DNA of 40,737 bases from Mycobacterium sp. E2733 (GCF_001667585.1 NZ_LZJZ01000085.1:1-40737), one strand, 5' to 3'; counted from the stretch's first letter, positions 1 to 9,073 are shown. Notes: generated from the sequence alone by a model not told the origin. Numbers and translations are program-made.

Positions 1-193
1 CATTCACGCCGGAGATGCGCACCTTGTCGTTCTTTTTCAGTTGACCGGTGTCGGTGAACTGCCCGTAGTAGCTCGGGGCGGCGAACATCATCGGGACGCT
101 GGTGAAGCTTTGGCCGACGGCGACCACGAGCACCAGTACGGTGATGCCCATCAGTCCGACCCGACCGCGGTTGAATTCCGTCAGCGTTCTCAT
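1..193 (-). CDS. mceC: MceC, N-terminal part (Mce lipid importer subunit), cut by window edge
   Basis: Only the first 64 codons lie in the window. The start ATG (193-191) overlaps the stop of the preceding gene as ATGA, so the two are translationally coupled. The peptide begins MRTLTEFNRGRVGLMG, has one N-terminal hydrophobic segment (about residues 13-25), then a motif with SYYGQFTDTGQLKKNDKVRI, which is the start of the MlaD/Mce domain and closely resembles Mce1C. Mce A-F proteins are thought to form a periplasmic shuttle that delivers lipids to the YrbE permease. The family and the C position are clear from sequence and gene order; the lipid carried cannot be read from this piece. Confidence 0.9.
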   Translation of the reverse strand, partial: MRTLTEFNRGRVGLMGITVLVLVVAVGQSFTSVPMMFAAPSYYGQFTDTGQLKKNDKVRISGVN

Positions 194-1230
194 TGCGGCG
201 TGCACCTACCGGTGGGCTGCTGCCAGATCCGAACCGTGCGTACCGGACCGCCAGGCTGCAGGCCGTTCCACTTGATGGTGAGGTCGCAGACGTAGTAGTT
301 GCCCCAGTCCCCGTACAGGCCGATGCTGCGTCCGATCAGGTTGAGCGCGCTCGGCATCTTGTGGATCAGATCGCCGAGCTGATCGCGTTGGTCGACGAGC
401 GGCTGCTGAAGCGCCTGCACGTAGTTGATCGCTTTGTGCAGCAGAGCGCGGTTGTCCGCCAGCAGGTCGGCCACTGTTCCGGCGGCATTGCTGATGTTCG
501 CGGTGGCGGCGGCCAGTGGGTCGGCGTGGTGTTCCAACCCGGTGATCAATCGCTCGAAATTGTCGACGGCCTGGTCGAATTCCTTGCGATGCCGAACCGT
601 GGTGTCCAATACGAGGTTCAGGTTGTTGACCACCTCGCCGATGGCCTCGTCGCGGTCAGCGATGTGCGCGGTCAGCTGCGCGGTCTGGTCGAGGATGTCG
701 TCGATGGTGCCGCCCTGCCCCTGAAACACCGTGATGATGGCCGACGCGATCGTGTTGGCCTTCTCCGGATTGAGCGCCCGAAACAGCGGCTTGAAACCAC
801 CGATCAGGGCGTCGAGATCCAGCGCCGGTGAAGTTCGGGATAGCGGAATGAAGCCGCCCGGCGGCAGGACTCTGTCAGTGCCCTCACCCTCGCCGTGCTT
901 GAGCTCCAGGTAGCGATTACCGATCAGGTCGAGATAGCGGATCTGCGCGATCGTCGACTGGTAGAGCGGTATCGAGCGGTCGACGTCGAAGTCCACCTGT
1001 ACCCGCATGGTGTCGTCGAGCAGCCGCACTTTTTTGACCTTGCCGATCTCCACTCCCGCGGCACGGACGAACTGTCCGTCGCGCAGGCCGCTGGCGTTGC
1101 TGAACTCCGCGGTATAACTATTGGTGCTGTTGAAGCGCATCTGACCGAACACCACCACGATCGCCACGGTGATCAGCAGCAGCGCCAACGAGACGATGCC
1201 GAGCTTGATCGCGGTGCCGGTGACTTTCAT
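190..1230 (-). CDS. mceB: MceB, Mce-family lipid importer subunit
   Basis: The protein has 346 residues if started at the ATG at 1230, which overlaps the mceA stop as ATGA; longer in-frame extensions upstream lie inside mceA and are rejected. It begins MKVTGTAIKLGIVSLALLLI with one N-terminal membrane anchor, followed by an MlaD/Mce domain (about residues 35-115, with GQFVRAAGVEIGKV) and a long helical region typical of Mce proteins. It ends in a Cys-containing tail (YYVCDL ... GRCTPQ). Length and tail match Mce1B as I know it. It probably assembles with the other Mce subunits into a transport complex spanning the periplasm. It sits third after yrbEA and yrbEB, in the standard mce order, with 4-nt overlaps on both sides. 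Confidence 0.93.
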   Translation of the reverse strand: MKVTGTAIKLGIVSLALLLITVAIVVVFGQMRFNSTNSYTAEFSNASGLRDGQFVRAAGVEIGKVKKVRLLDDTMRVQVDFDVDRSIPLYQSTIAQIRYLDLIGNRYLELKHGEGEGTDRVLPPGGFIPLSRTSPALDLDALIGGFKPLFRALNPEKANTIASAIITVFQGQGGTIDDILDQTAQLTAHIADRDEAIGEVVNNLNLVLDTTVRHRKEFDQAVDNFERLITGLEHHADPLAAATANISNAAGTVADLLADNRALLHKAINYVQALQQPLVDQRDQLGDLIHKMPSALNLIGRSIGLYGDWGNYYVCDLTIKWNGLQPGGPVRTVRIWQQPTGRCTPQ

Positions 1231-2534
1231 GGGTTGATCGTGTTGTCCCCGACTTGGCGGCCCCACACATACTCGATTGCATACGGTGAGCCGGTGTCCA
1301 AATGGTTGTAGGGCGCGAGGCTGGCACCGGTGTCCACCACTAGTTCGGGTGCGGGCCACAGATCGTGTGTGATGGGCTGCCAGCATCCCGGCGCACCCCC
1401 GGGGCCGCCGCGGGCGTTCACCCGCGGCAGATTATCCGGATACACATAGGGATTCGGCGCGCCGCCGACCACTCCGGCGAGCCCGAGGAGCCCCATGGTG
1501 GCCGCGGTGCCGGTCAACCCTGGGAGAGTCAGTAGGCCTCCCAAGCCTGAGGTCAGCTCGGTCATGGTTTTCATCGCGTAGCCGTTGCCGCCGCCCGTCG
1601 CCGCGTAGGCCCGGGGTTCCTCGTCGTAGTAGTTGCGGATGGTGCAGAAGATTTCGGGGCTGTAGGTGTCGAGCAGCTGGGCGGTGGGGACCAGGTCGGC
1701 CATCCCTCGCTGCAGGTACGGCCCGCCCCGGCGAAATATGTCCGCACCGGCGTTGCCCAAGCCGGTGGCGGCCAACAGCGCGGCGTCGAGGTCGGCTTCC
1801 TGGCGGTGCAGCGTGCGCGTTGTGATGAGCGCGTTGTTGAGGGAGTCGAGCAGATCCGGTGCGGCGTTGGCGAAGGTGCCGCCCAGGGCCGCCAGCTGCC
1901 GGGTGTCATGCCGGGTCTGCGGCATTTGCGGATTGATGTCGTCGAGGATGGCGTTGCCGTTGACGATAGACTGCCCGAGCTTGTCGCCCATGCCAGTCAA
2001 CGCTTCCGCGGCCGCGGTAAGCGTCAGGTTGACCTTGACCGGATCCACCTTATCCGTGATCGCGGTGAGCGTCTCGAACAACGTGTTGAGCTCCGTTGTA
2101 ACGGACCCGGCATAGATCACTTGCTGTGGGCTGACGGTTTGCGGCACAGGGTTTTTCGGCGAGGTCAACGAAACGTACTTGTTTCCGAAGACCGTGGTCG
2201 CGTTGATATTGACGTCCACGTTGGCCGGAATCAGCTCGATGTACTTCGGATTCACGTCCAAAACGAACTTGGCCGCCGGTATGCCGTCCCGCTCGACCTC
2301 CGAAATGCTGGCCACCCGGCCGACTTCCACGCCGTTGTAGGTGACCTTCGACCCCGGATCCATCACCAAACCGGCCCGGGGAGCCACCATGGTCAAGGGC
2401 GTCTTCGGCGTGAACTGGCCCCGAAACTGCAACCACACGAACGCAAGCACCATTGCAGCGACAGCCGAGAACACCAGAGCCGTTGTCTTGTACGGGGGGA
2501 TACGTGGCGGGTTCTCTCGCACCAGGCTCGTCAT
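1227..2534 (-). CDS. mceA: MceA, Mce-family lipid importer subunit (Mce1A-like)
   Basis: A 435-residue protein with a short cytoplasmic N-terminus, one membrane segment (about residues 18-37), an MlaD/Mce domain (about 42-120, with GLVMDPGSKVTYNGVEVGRV) and the long C-terminal Mce region. The C-terminus (PYNHLDTGSPYAIEYVWG, ending GDNTINP) is nearly the Mce1A ending, so I place it nearest Mce1 rather than Mce2-4. The start ATG at 2534 follows the yrbEB stop by five bases, and the stop overlaps mceB. In characterised mycobacteria Mce1 takes up fatty or mycolic acids and Mce4 takes up cholesterol; which applies here is inference. It is slightly shorter than Mce1A because a hydrophobic insert after residue 330 is reduced. 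Confidence 0.93.
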   Translation of the reverse strand: MTSLVRENPPRIPPYKTTALVFSAVAAMVLAFVWLQFRGQFTPKTPLTMVAPRAGLVMDPGSKVTYNGVEVGRVASISEVERDGIPAAKFVLDVNPKYIELIPANVDVNINATTVFGNKYVSLTSPKNPVPQTVSPQQVIYAGSVTTELNTLFETLTAITDKVDPVKVNLTLTAAAEALTGMGDKLGQSIVNGNAILDDINPQMPQTRHDTRQLAALGGTFANAAPDLLDSLNNALITTRTLHRQEADLDAALLAATGLGNAGADIFRRGGPYLQRGMADLVPTAQLLDTYSPEIFCTIRNYYDEEPRAYAATGGGNGYAMKTMTELTSGLGGLLTLPGLTGTAATMGLLGLAGVVGGAPNPYVYPDNLPRVNARGGPGGAPGCWQPITHDLWPAPELVVDTGASLAPYNHLDTGSPYAIEYVWGRQVGDNTINP

Positions 2535-2539
2535 GGCGG

Positions 2540-3418
2540 CTACACGGTGAGGTTGAAATTCGGGTTTTTGCCGTAGACCGCCATCGCGGTGAGCACGACG
2601 ACCACAACGATCGTCACCAACGACAGCCGCATCGACCGGCCGACCGCTTCACCGACGCCGACGGGCCCGCCGGTGGCGGTGTAGCCGTAGTAGCAGTGGG
2701 TGGTCATCACGATCACCGCAGCCGGCAGCACCTGTGCGAACGACCAGCCCACGTCGTCGAGGCGCAGGAATGTGTGGAAGTAGTGGTTGTAGGTGCCGGG
2801 GGACTGCCCGTAGAAAAACACGGTGGTGACCTGTGCGGAGAGGAAGGCCAGGGTCACTGCCAGTCCGTAGAGCGGGATGATGACGACGAGGCCCGCCACC
2901 ACGCGGGTGGAGGCCAGATAGGCGACCGATCGGATGCTCATCACTTCGAGCGCGTCGATCTCCTCGCTGATGCGCATGGCACCCAGTTCGGCGGTCGCGC
3001 CGGCGCCGACCGTGGCGGCCAGCGCCTGACCGGCGGCGACCGGCGCGACGAACCGCACATTGACCATTGCGGCCAAAAAGCCGGTGAATGCGTCGGCACC
3101 GACGTTGCCCAGCGTCGCAAAGCCTTGGATAGCGACCAGTGAGCCGGCGGCGAGAGTGATGAAGCCGATGATGGCGGCGGTGCCACCTACCACGGCCATC
3201 GCGCCGGTGCCCATCCCCATCTGGGCAATCATGCGCAGCAGCTCTCTGCGGTAGCGGTGTAGCGCGAAGGGGATCTGCCCGACTGCACTCAGCGCGAACC
3301 AGACCATCTGCCCGACCTCGACCATTAGCCGGGGCGCGGCGTCACAGTAACTACGGAGGGCAGCGGCTGCCCGCGGGAAGCGGGTCCGTAACGCGACAAC
3401 CGCGGTAGCCGCTGCCAT
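2540..3418 (-). CDS. yrbEB: YrbEB, Mce-associated ABC permease (MlaE family)
   Basis: A polytopic inner-membrane protein of the MlaE/YrbE family, one of two permease halves that, with an MceG-type ATPase encoded elsewhere, drive Mce lipid import. The preferred start is the ATG at 3418 (292 residues, beginning MAAATAVVALRTRF), which leaves one base after the yrbEA stop. An ATG at 3445 would add nine residues and overlap yrbEA. Visible family features are a conserved loop MRISEEIDALEVMSI (the EExDAL coupling motif that contacts the ATPase) and five or so hydrophobic segments. The preceding text AELGA also matches the family. It is the second gene of the operon. Confidence 0.92.
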   Translation of the reverse strand: MAAATAVVALRTRFPRAAAALRSYCDAAPRLMVEVGQMVWFALSAVGQIPFALHRYRRELLRMIAQMGMGTGAMAVVGGTAAIIGFITLAAGSLVAIQGFATLGNVGADAFTGFLAAMVNVRFVAPVAAGQALAATVGAGATAELGAMRISEEIDALEVMSIRSVAYLASTRVVAGLVVIIPLYGLAVTLAFLSAQVTTVFFYGQSPGTYNHYFHTFLRLDDVGWSFAQVLPAAVIVMTTHCYYGYTATGGPVGVGEAVGRSMRLSLVTIVVVVVLTAMAVYGKNPNFNLTV

Positions 3419-3419
3419 G

Positions 3420-4214
3420 TCAGCGGCCCGGTCCGAACCGGACACCGATCGTGGTCAGCGCCGCGTTGATCGCGAAAAGCGCGATGAAGCACAGCACCAC
3501 CGTCTCGTTGACGGCAGTGCCCAGACCTTTGGACCCGCCGCGCACGATCAGCCCTCGATAACAGCCGACCAGGCCGGCGACCAGCCCGAACGTCGCGGCC
3601 TTGATAATCGCGATCACCACCTCGGGCAGGCCGGTAAGTGCGGTCAGCGTGGACACGTAGCCACCGCTCGAGACGTTCTGCAGGTACACGCTGAACAGGT
3701 AGCCGCCCGCCAGCCCCACGCCGACCACCAGGCCGTTGAGCAACACCGCGACGATTGTGGAGGCGACGACGCGGGGCACCACCAGCCGATGGATCGGGTC
3801 GATGCCGAGCACCTCGAGCGCATCGATCTCCTCGCGGATGGTGCGCGCGCCGAGGTCGGCGCAGATAGCAGTGCCCCCGGCGCCGCCGACAACCATCACC
3901 GTCACGATCGGGCCGAGCTGGGTGACCGCGGCTATCCCGGCACCAGCACCAGAGGTGTCCGCGGCGCCGAACTCGCGCAGTAGGACGTTGAACGTGAAGA
4001 TGAGCAGCACGGTTTCCGGGATGGACAGCGCGATAGCGGGCAGGAGCGACACCCGCATGAGGAACCAGCCGGCCATGATGAACTCTCGCCACTGGAACGG
4101 CCGAGTCAGGGCTTTGCCGGTCAGTGCACACATTCGGAAGAATCCGCCGGTCACTTCCGCCCCTGCCCGGAGGTGGTTTCCAAATTTGCCGGCGACCAGG
4201 TTCAAGGCAGTCAT
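3420..4214 (-). CDS. yrbEA: YrbEA, Mce-associated ABC permease (MlaE family)
   Basis: This is the first gene of the mce operon and encodes 264 residues. It has the MlaE-family signature with ADLGARTIREEIDALEVLG in the cytoplasmic coupling loop, followed by IDPIHRLVVPRV, and ends GVRFGPGR; these pieces match YrbE1A nearly residue for residue. Five or six membrane segments are evident. The ATG at 4214 has a GGAAG element at 4223-4227, eight bases upstream. The reading frame stays open further upstream without a better start. It forms the permease with YrbEB. Any operon promoter must lie in the gene-free stretch to its right. Confidence 0.92.
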   Translation of the reverse strand: MTALNLVAGKFGNHLRAGAEVTGGFFRMCALTGKALTRPFQWREFIMAGWFLMRVSLLPAIALSIPETVLLIFTFNVLLREFGAADTSGAGAGIAAVTQLGPIVTVMVVGGAGGTAICADLGARTIREEIDALEVLGIDPIHRLVVPRVVASTIVAVLLNGLVVGVGLAGGYLFSVYLQNVSSGGYVSTLTALTGLPEVVIAIIKAATFGLVAGLVGCYRGLIVRGGSKGLGTAVNETVVLCFIALFAINAALTTIGVRFGPGR

Positions 4215-5549
4215 CGGTGCGGCTTCCGACGTGGAGCTTGCACCGTCGATCGATTGAGGGCACGGATCCGGGTCGGCGTGTGGTAACCGACCGGACTGCC
4301 GAATCGCATCGTCTGCTTAAGCGGATCTTGCATTGTCGTGAGTGTGAGATTGGCGTTGGCGGCCTCGATCCCGATTCGCAAGCACGTCGGCGGAGTGAGA
4401 GCCCACCGAAAAGCGATTCTCCAGAGGGTATTTCGAGTCTTCGGCGAACGACGGCGATCCCCGACGGCATCGCCTCAACCCCCGGCGCAACGGTCCTTGG
4501 TGCGACTCGCCGGGTAACGCATCACCGGGCTCCAGACACCGGTCGATCACTTGCGCCCCTTGACCGACGCTCTCCGGCCCGCTCCGAATCCTTTCGGTTG
4601 TGCCACGCAGCAACTATCGCATTCGACGCTTAGATAGAAGCGTCGACACGCGCGTACGGTCAGTCAATTATTGAATACCCGAGGTATAAACGGCGGGTCA
4701 TTGCGCCGGAATCTTTTGGGCTGCTCCATGATCGCGACGCTTCGCCGACTTGGGCCTTTACGCAGCCCTTTGGCGCACCATCGGATGCACGTCCACTGGC
4801 ATTCGTCAGCGAACAAATCGACGGTACGTACAGTGAGTGCAGGTGCGACTAGTCGCACTACGACAGTGCGCAATACAAGCTGGTTCAGCGCTACAAGTGA
4901 GAATCGACTACGGGCCAACTACCAGCTCGCGCAAAGCATTCTGTCGCCGCGCTGTTCAATCTGTCGCACCCCGGTACCGCGGCAAGGGATCGTGCACGAC
5001 CGAGACGACGTCCGCGGAGGGTTCCGCACTTGATTCAGCGCCAAGCGGTCGAGCCGCAGCCCGCTCAGAAGACATCGACGAAGGCGGCCCCACTCGTTCG
5101 GGTGTCCGGGACTCGGCGGTGTTGCGACAAAACATATTCGAGTCGGGACGCCGTTGTCGTGGACCGTTGGGCTGTCTAACATCCGTGCACTCCCTTGGCG
5201 GGGTTCTCTCCTCCGACCCGAACGCTCAAATGCTCCAGACCAAGTCTGGTGCCTCCCCGAATGCCGCGGTCCTACAGGGCATTTCGCCCCGCATTCAAGG
5301 GCTCGTGAGTTGCCTGGCAATGGGACCGAAATTCGGCGACCTGAACGATTCACCAACGGTTCCACCTTCGCAACTGCTGTCTAGTCGCCTCACGACCGCG
5401 GTGGCAGCAAATGGCCTCACGGGCGAGTTGGCATGGAGGCCGGTACGAGCCAACCGGGCTTGGCCACGCCGGAACCACCCCGCCCTCGAACCTCCCAACC
5501 CCTTGGTTGAGAATCGACGCAAGACCCACACGTCAAAGGAGACATCACC
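4215..5549. other. 1.3-kb gene-free region between divergent mce operon and fadA
   Basis: I find no convincing gene here. Open frames on both strands have Arg/Ser/Pro-rich compositions without recognisable family motifs, and base composition is less GC-rich than in neighbouring genes (AT-rich patch at about 4655-4700). It is unusually long for this window, where most gaps are under 200 bases. It should hold the promoters for the leftward mce operon and the rightward fadA-echA pair. The only clear regulatory-looking signals are the palindromes at 4824-4858. A good Shine-Dalgarno (AAGGAG, about 5535-5541) precedes fadA. A decayed gene is possible but I cannot identify one. Confidence 0.7.
4824..4858. 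promoter_or_regulatory. Palindromic operator candidate, perfect 16-bp dyad plus 8-bp dyad
   Basis: GTGCGACTAGTCGCAC (4843-4858) is a perfect 16-bp palindrome. Nineteen bases to its left GTACGTAC (4824-4831) is a perfect 8-bp palindrome, and a further AGTGCGC half-site-like sequence lies just right (about 4866-4872). Spacing of about two helical turns between dyad centres suits dimeric regulators of the TetR or GntR type, which commonly control mce operons. No regulator gene is adjacent, so the partner is unknown. The function is inferred. Confidence 0.5.
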
Positions 5550-6704
5550 ATGGCTGAAGCCGTCATCGTCGAGGCTGTCCGCTCACCGCTCGGGAAGCGC
5601 AACGGCGGACTGTCCGGGGTGCACCCGGCCGACCTGTCCGCGCAGGTCCTCAACGGGCTGGTCGACAAGGCCGGTATCGACCCGGGAATCGTCGACGACG
5701 TGATCTGGGGTTGCGTGATGCAGGCCGGTGAGCAGGCCCTCGACATCGGCCGCACCGCCCTGCTGGCCGCCGGCTGGCCGGAAACCGTCCCGGGCGTGAC
5801 CGTCGACCGCCAGTGCGGATCGAGCCAGCAGTCCATCCACTTCGCCGCGGCGGGCGTGGTCGCCGGGCACTACGACGTCGTCGTCGCCGGCGGTGTCGAG
5901 TCGATGTCGCGGACACCGATGGGATCGTCGCTGGCCAACGGCGGCAACCCGTACCCCCAGGCTTTCAAGGACCGATACCACCGGACGCCGAACCAGGGCA
6001 TCGGTGCGGAAATGATCGCCGAGCAGTGGGGCCTCGACCGCACCGCGCTCGACGAGTTCTCGCTGGGATCACACGAAAAGGCCGCGGCGGCACAGGATTC
6101 GGGCGCGTTCGACGACCAGATCGTGGGCATCAAAGTGGCCGATGACCACGAAAAAACAACAGTGCTCAAGGACGAGGGCATCCGACGCGGCACCACAATT
6201 GAGAAGATGGCGTCGCTGAAGCCGGCATTCAAGGAAGACGGCGTGATCCATGCCGGCAACTCCTCGCAGATCACCGACGGTTCGGCCGCACTCCTGTTCA
6301 TGTCGGCCGAGAAGGCCAAGGAACTGGGCCTAACGCCGATCGCCAGGGTGCACACCGCGGTACTGGCCGGCGCCGACCCGGTGATCATGCTGACGGCGCC
6401 CATCCCGGCGACGCAGAAGGCGCTCAAGAAGTCGGGCCTGTCCATCGGCGACATCGGGGCCTACGAGGTCAACGAGGCGTTCGCGCCCGTTCCGCTGGCG
6501 TGGCTGAAAGACATTGGGGCCGACGAGAAGAAGCTCAACCCCAACGGCGGCGCCATCGCGCTGGGCCACCCGCTCGGCGGCTCCGGCGCGCGGCTGATGA
6601 CCACGCTGCTGTATCACATGCGGGACAAGGGAATCCGGTACGGCCTGCAGACGATGTGCGAAGGTGGCGGTCAGGCCAACGCCACCATCGTGGAGTTGTT
6701 GTGA
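5550..6704 (+). CDS. fadA: Acetyl-CoA acyltransferase (thiolase)
   Basis: A 384-residue thiolase that cleaves 3-ketoacyl-CoA with CoA, or runs in reverse. All catalytic elements are present: nucleophile Cys89 in DRQCGSSQQ, His340 in GGAIALGHPLGGSG, Cys370 in MCEGGGQAN, and the NEAFA motif at 308-312. Length is normal for the family. The ATG at 5550 has a strong AAGGAG about ten bases upstream. The stop overlaps the next start as GTGA, so it is coupled to the echA gene. It corresponds in position to Rv1135A of M. tuberculosis, which I recall as only a fragment; here the gene is full length. The substrate is unknown; linkage to mce suggests imported lipid. Confidence 0.93.
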   Translation: MAEAVIVEAVRSPLGKRNGGLSGVHPADLSAQVLNGLVDKAGIDPGIVDDVIWGCVMQAGEQALDIGRTALLAAGWPETVPGVTVDRQCGSSQQSIHFAAAGVVAGHYDVVVAGGVESMSRTPMGSSLANGGNPYPQAFKDRYHRTPNQGIGAEMIAEQWGLDRTALDEFSLGSHEKAAAAQDSGAFDDQIVGIKVADDHEKTTVLKDEGIRRGTTIEKMASLKPAFKEDGVIHAGNSSQITDGSAALLFMSAEKAKELGLTPIARVHTAVLAGADPVIMLTAPIPATQKALKKSGLSIGDIGAYEVNEAFAPVPLAWLKDIGADEKKLNPNGGAIALGHPLGGSGARLMTTLLYHMRDKGIRYGLQTMCEGGGQANATIVELL

Positions 6705-7504
6705 CGGACGCTGCCGAAGACCAGCCCGCGGTGCTGGTCGAAAGACGCGGCAACGTCATGGTGATCACCATCAACCGGCCCGAGGCCCGCAATGCGGTCA
6801 ACGGTGCCGTCAGCATCGGCGTCGGTGACGCGCTCGAGGCGGCGCAACACGCCCCCGAGGTGCGGGCCGTGGTGATCACCGGCGCCGGCGACAAGTCGTT
6901 TTGCGCCGGCGCCGATCTCAAGGCGATCTCGCGCCGGGAGAACCTGTATCACCCCGATCACGGCGAGTGGGGTTTCGCGGGTTACGTGCACCATTTCATC
7001 GACAAGCCCACCATTGCGGCGGTCAACGGCACCGCCCTGGGTGGGGGCACCGAGCTGGCCCTGGCCAGCGACCTGGTGGTGGCAGACGAGCGGGCCAAGT
7101 TCGGCCTGCCGGAGGTCAAACGCGGGCTGATTGCGGCCGCGGGCGGCGTGTTCCGGATTGTGCAGCAACTGCCGCGCAAGGTGGGAATGGAGCTGCTGTT
7201 GACCGGCGAGCCGATCACCGCCTCCGAGGCCCTCGAATGGGGCCTGATCAACCAGGTGGTCGAGGGCGGCACGGTACTGGACGCCGCGCTGGCGCTAGCC
7301 GCCCGGGTGACCGTCAACGCGCCGCTATCCGTGCAGGCCAGCAAGCGCATCGCCTACGGGGTGGACGACGGGGTCATCACCGACGAGGAATCAGGGTGGC
7401 AGCGCACCATGACGGAGATGGGAGCCCTGCTGCGATCCGAAGACGCCAAGGAGGGGCCGCTCGCTTTCGCCGAGAAGCGGGAGCCGGTCTGGAAGGCGCG
7501 CTAG
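6701..7504 (+). CDS. Enoyl-CoA hydratase/isomerase family protein
   Basis: A crotonase of 267 residues starting at the GTG at 6701, which overlaps the fadA stop. The oxyanion-hole segments (FCAGADLKAI at 67-76, GTALGGGTELALASD at 110-124) and both hydratase glutamates, Glu118 and Glu138 (GLPEVKRGL), are present. It should therefore be a true 2-enoyl-CoA hydratase acting one or two steps before the thiolase encoded just upstream. It corresponds to Rv1136, which I recall as shortened in M. tuberculosis. A GTG start without its own strong ribosome site fits translational coupling. Confidence 0.9.
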   Translation: MTDAAEDQPAVLVERRGNVMVITINRPEARNAVNGAVSIGVGDALEAAQHAPEVRAVVITGAGDKSFCAGADLKAISRRENLYHPDHGEWGFAGYVHHFIDKPTIAAVNGTALGGGTELALASDLVVADERAKFGLPEVKRGLIAAAGGVFRIVQQLPRKVGMELLLTGEPITASEALEWGLINQVVEGGTVLDAALALAARVTVNAPLSVQASKRIAYGVDDGVITDEESGWQRTMTEMGALLRSEDAKEGPLAFAEKREPVWKAR

Positions 7505-7520
7505 CCAGCCCGCTGACGAT

Positions 7521-7539
7521 GCGCGCCGGACCGGCGTGC
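7521..7539. terminator. Weak hairpin between convergent genes
   Basis: GCGCGCCGG-A-CCGGCGTGC forms a 9-bp GC-rich stem with one mismatch, in the 55-bp gap where echA and the leftward flavoprotein gene converge. There is no T-run, as is usual for mycobacterial hairpins. The tiny loop would need a few base pairs to open. A shared terminator role is inferred from position only. Confidence 0.35.
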
Positions 7540-7559
7540 TGAGGAAGCGGGCAATCAAG

Positions 7560-8576
7560 CTAGGTCGCGAGGACATTCACCCCGCGCTGGAACGCGGCGG
7601 GCAGCAGCGTGCACGCGGGCACGATGGCACGGCGCGCGAGCGGTGGGGTGCTGGCCAGCACCAGGCCGCGGGTCAGCAACCGGTAGTTGCGGGTAATCCG
7701 TTGCCACGCAAGCTCATACGACCATGGCGTCTCGTCGGCGATGGCGGCGACGGCCGCGGCCGCTTGCTTGACCGCCAGGCTGATGCCCTCGCCGGTCAGC
7801 GCGTCCTCGTACCCCGCCGCGTCGCCCACCAGCAACACCCGCCCCGCGACCCGGCGGGAGACCACCTGCCGCAACGGCCCGCACCCGCGCGCCTCGCCAC
7901 GGCCCGCGCCCGCTAACTGCCCGGCCAGCCGGGGGAACCAGGACAGGTCGGGCCGGCCGCGCGACAGGATCGCCACGCCGACCAGGTCCGGTTCCACCGG
8001 GGTCACGTACGCCTCGCCCCGGCGCGACCAGTGCACCTCGACGAATTCCGACCATGCCGGCACCCGGTAATGCCAACGGACGCCGTAGCGCCGCGGCGTC
8101 CCCGCCGTCACCGTGATCCCGACGGCCCGCCTGACCTGAGAATGCAGTCCGTCGGCCGCCACCAACCATTTCGCGCGTACACCGGCGGCCGTCACCCCGT
8201 GCGCGTCCTGCCGCACCGTGGTCACCCGCGTCCGAAGCCATTCGGTGTCTTGCTCTTTGGCCCGCGCGGCCAGTGCCGCGTGCAAGGTGGTGCGGCGCAC
8301 GCCCCGGCCCGGCCCGTTGCGAAATCGCGCCTGCGCCCGCCGGTGTTCGCTCACGTAGGCGATGCCGTGAAAGGGCATGCCGACCGGGTCGACGCCGAGG
8401 GACGTCAGCTCGGCCAGCCCACCGGGCATCAGACCCTCGCCGCACGCCTTGTCGACGGGGCCCTCTCGCGGGTCGGCGACGATCACCGAAAGTCCTTGGC
8501 GGCGCGCGTGTAACGCCGTGGCCAGGCCGCCCGGGCCGCCGCCGACGATCAACAGGTCGGTGTCGTAATCGTTCAC
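7560..8576 (-). CDS. FAD-dependent oxidoreductase, geranylgeranyl-reductase-like
   Basis: A 338-residue flavoprotein. The GTG at 8576 overlaps the stop of the upstream gene (GTGA) and puts the Rossmann motif VGGGPGG at residues 11-17. A downstream GD box, LVGDAAGYEDALTGEG, binds the FAD phosphates. The ACGEGLMPGGL segment after the first beta-alpha-beta unit is typical of the geranylgeranyl-reductase/lycopene-cyclase-like branch. It probably reduces an isoprenoid or hydroxylates a lipid near the membrane. It is coupled to a methyltransferase-like membrane protein upstream, which suggests a two-step modification of a prenyl or polyketide quinone-like compound; that is inference. Position and length match Rv1138c as I remember it. 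Confidence 0.85.
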   Translation of the reverse strand: MNDYDTDLLIVGGGPGGLATALHARRQGLSVIVADPREGPVDKACGEGLMPGGLAELTSLGVDPVGMPFHGIAYVSEHRRAQARFRNGPGRGVRRTTLHAALAARAKEQDTEWLRTRVTTVRQDAHGVTAAGVRAKWLVAADGLHSQVRRAVGITVTAGTPRRYGVRWHYRVPAWSEFVEVHWSRRGEAYVTPVEPDLVGVAILSRGRPDLSWFPRLAGQLAGAGRGEARGCGPLRQVVSRRVAGRVLLVGDAAGYEDALTGEGISLAVKQAAAAVAAIADETPWSYELAWQRITRNYRLLTRGLVLASTPPLARRAIVPACTLLPAAFQRGVNVLAT

Positions 8577-9073
8577 GTGTAACCCAGAGCGGAGTTCTCG
8601 ACCTGCAACCGCACCCTCAGCAGCGCCGCATTGGCGAGCGTGAAAATGGCCGCGGTCAGCCACGCCGTGTGCACCAACGGCAGCGCCAACCCCTCAGCCA
8701 CCACTGCAACATAGTTCGGGTGGTGCAGCCATCGGTAGGGACCCTGGCGCACCAGCGGGGCATGCGGCAGCACGATGACCCGGGTGTTCCACCGCCGCCC
8801 CAGCGTGGCGATGCACCACCAGCGCAGGCCCTGGCTGAGCGCCACCACCGCCAGCATCGGCCAGCCCAGCCATCCGATGAACGGCCGGTGCAGCGCCCAC
8901 GGCTCGAAAACGCAGCCGACCAGCAGCCCGGTGTGGATGAGCACCATCACCGGATAATGCGGTCGACCAAATTCCTTGGCGCCCTGGGCAAACGACCACC
9001 GCGCGTTGCGCTTGGACACCACCAGCTCCACGACGCGTTCGATGGCGACCGCCAGGACCAGCAGGTAATACAT
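8573..9073 (-). CDS. Isoprenylcysteine carboxyl methyltransferase (ICMT)-like membrane protein
   Basis: A 166-residue membrane protein starting at the ATG at 9073 (MYYLLVLAVAIERVVEL); a GTG extension to 9157 would run through a repeat and is rejected. It has about four hydrophobic segments and the ICMT C-terminal signature, GPYRWLHHPNYVAVVAEG followed by RLQVENSALG, where the His/Asn-Tyr and Glu residues bind S-adenosylmethionine in the family. Bacteria lack prenylated CAAX proteins, so relatives often methylate small hydrophobic acids or phenols, for example next to polyketide synthases. The stop overlaps the flavoprotein gene, so they form an operon. It matches Rv1139c in position and size. 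Confidence 0.85.
   Translation of the reverse strand: MYYLLVLAVAIERVVELVVSKRNARWSFAQGAKEFGRPHYPVMVLIHTGLLVGCVFEPWALHRPFIGWLGWPMLAVVALSQGLRWWCIATLGRRWNTRVIVLPHAPLVRQGPYRWLHHPNYVAVVAEGLALPLVHTAWLTAAIFTLANAALLRVRLQVENSALGYT

Noticed and set aside
4837..5703. A 288-codon plus-strand frame in the gene-free region running into fadA
   Set aside because: It has no family motif, an atypical composition and ends out of frame inside fadA, which has its own strong ribosome site.
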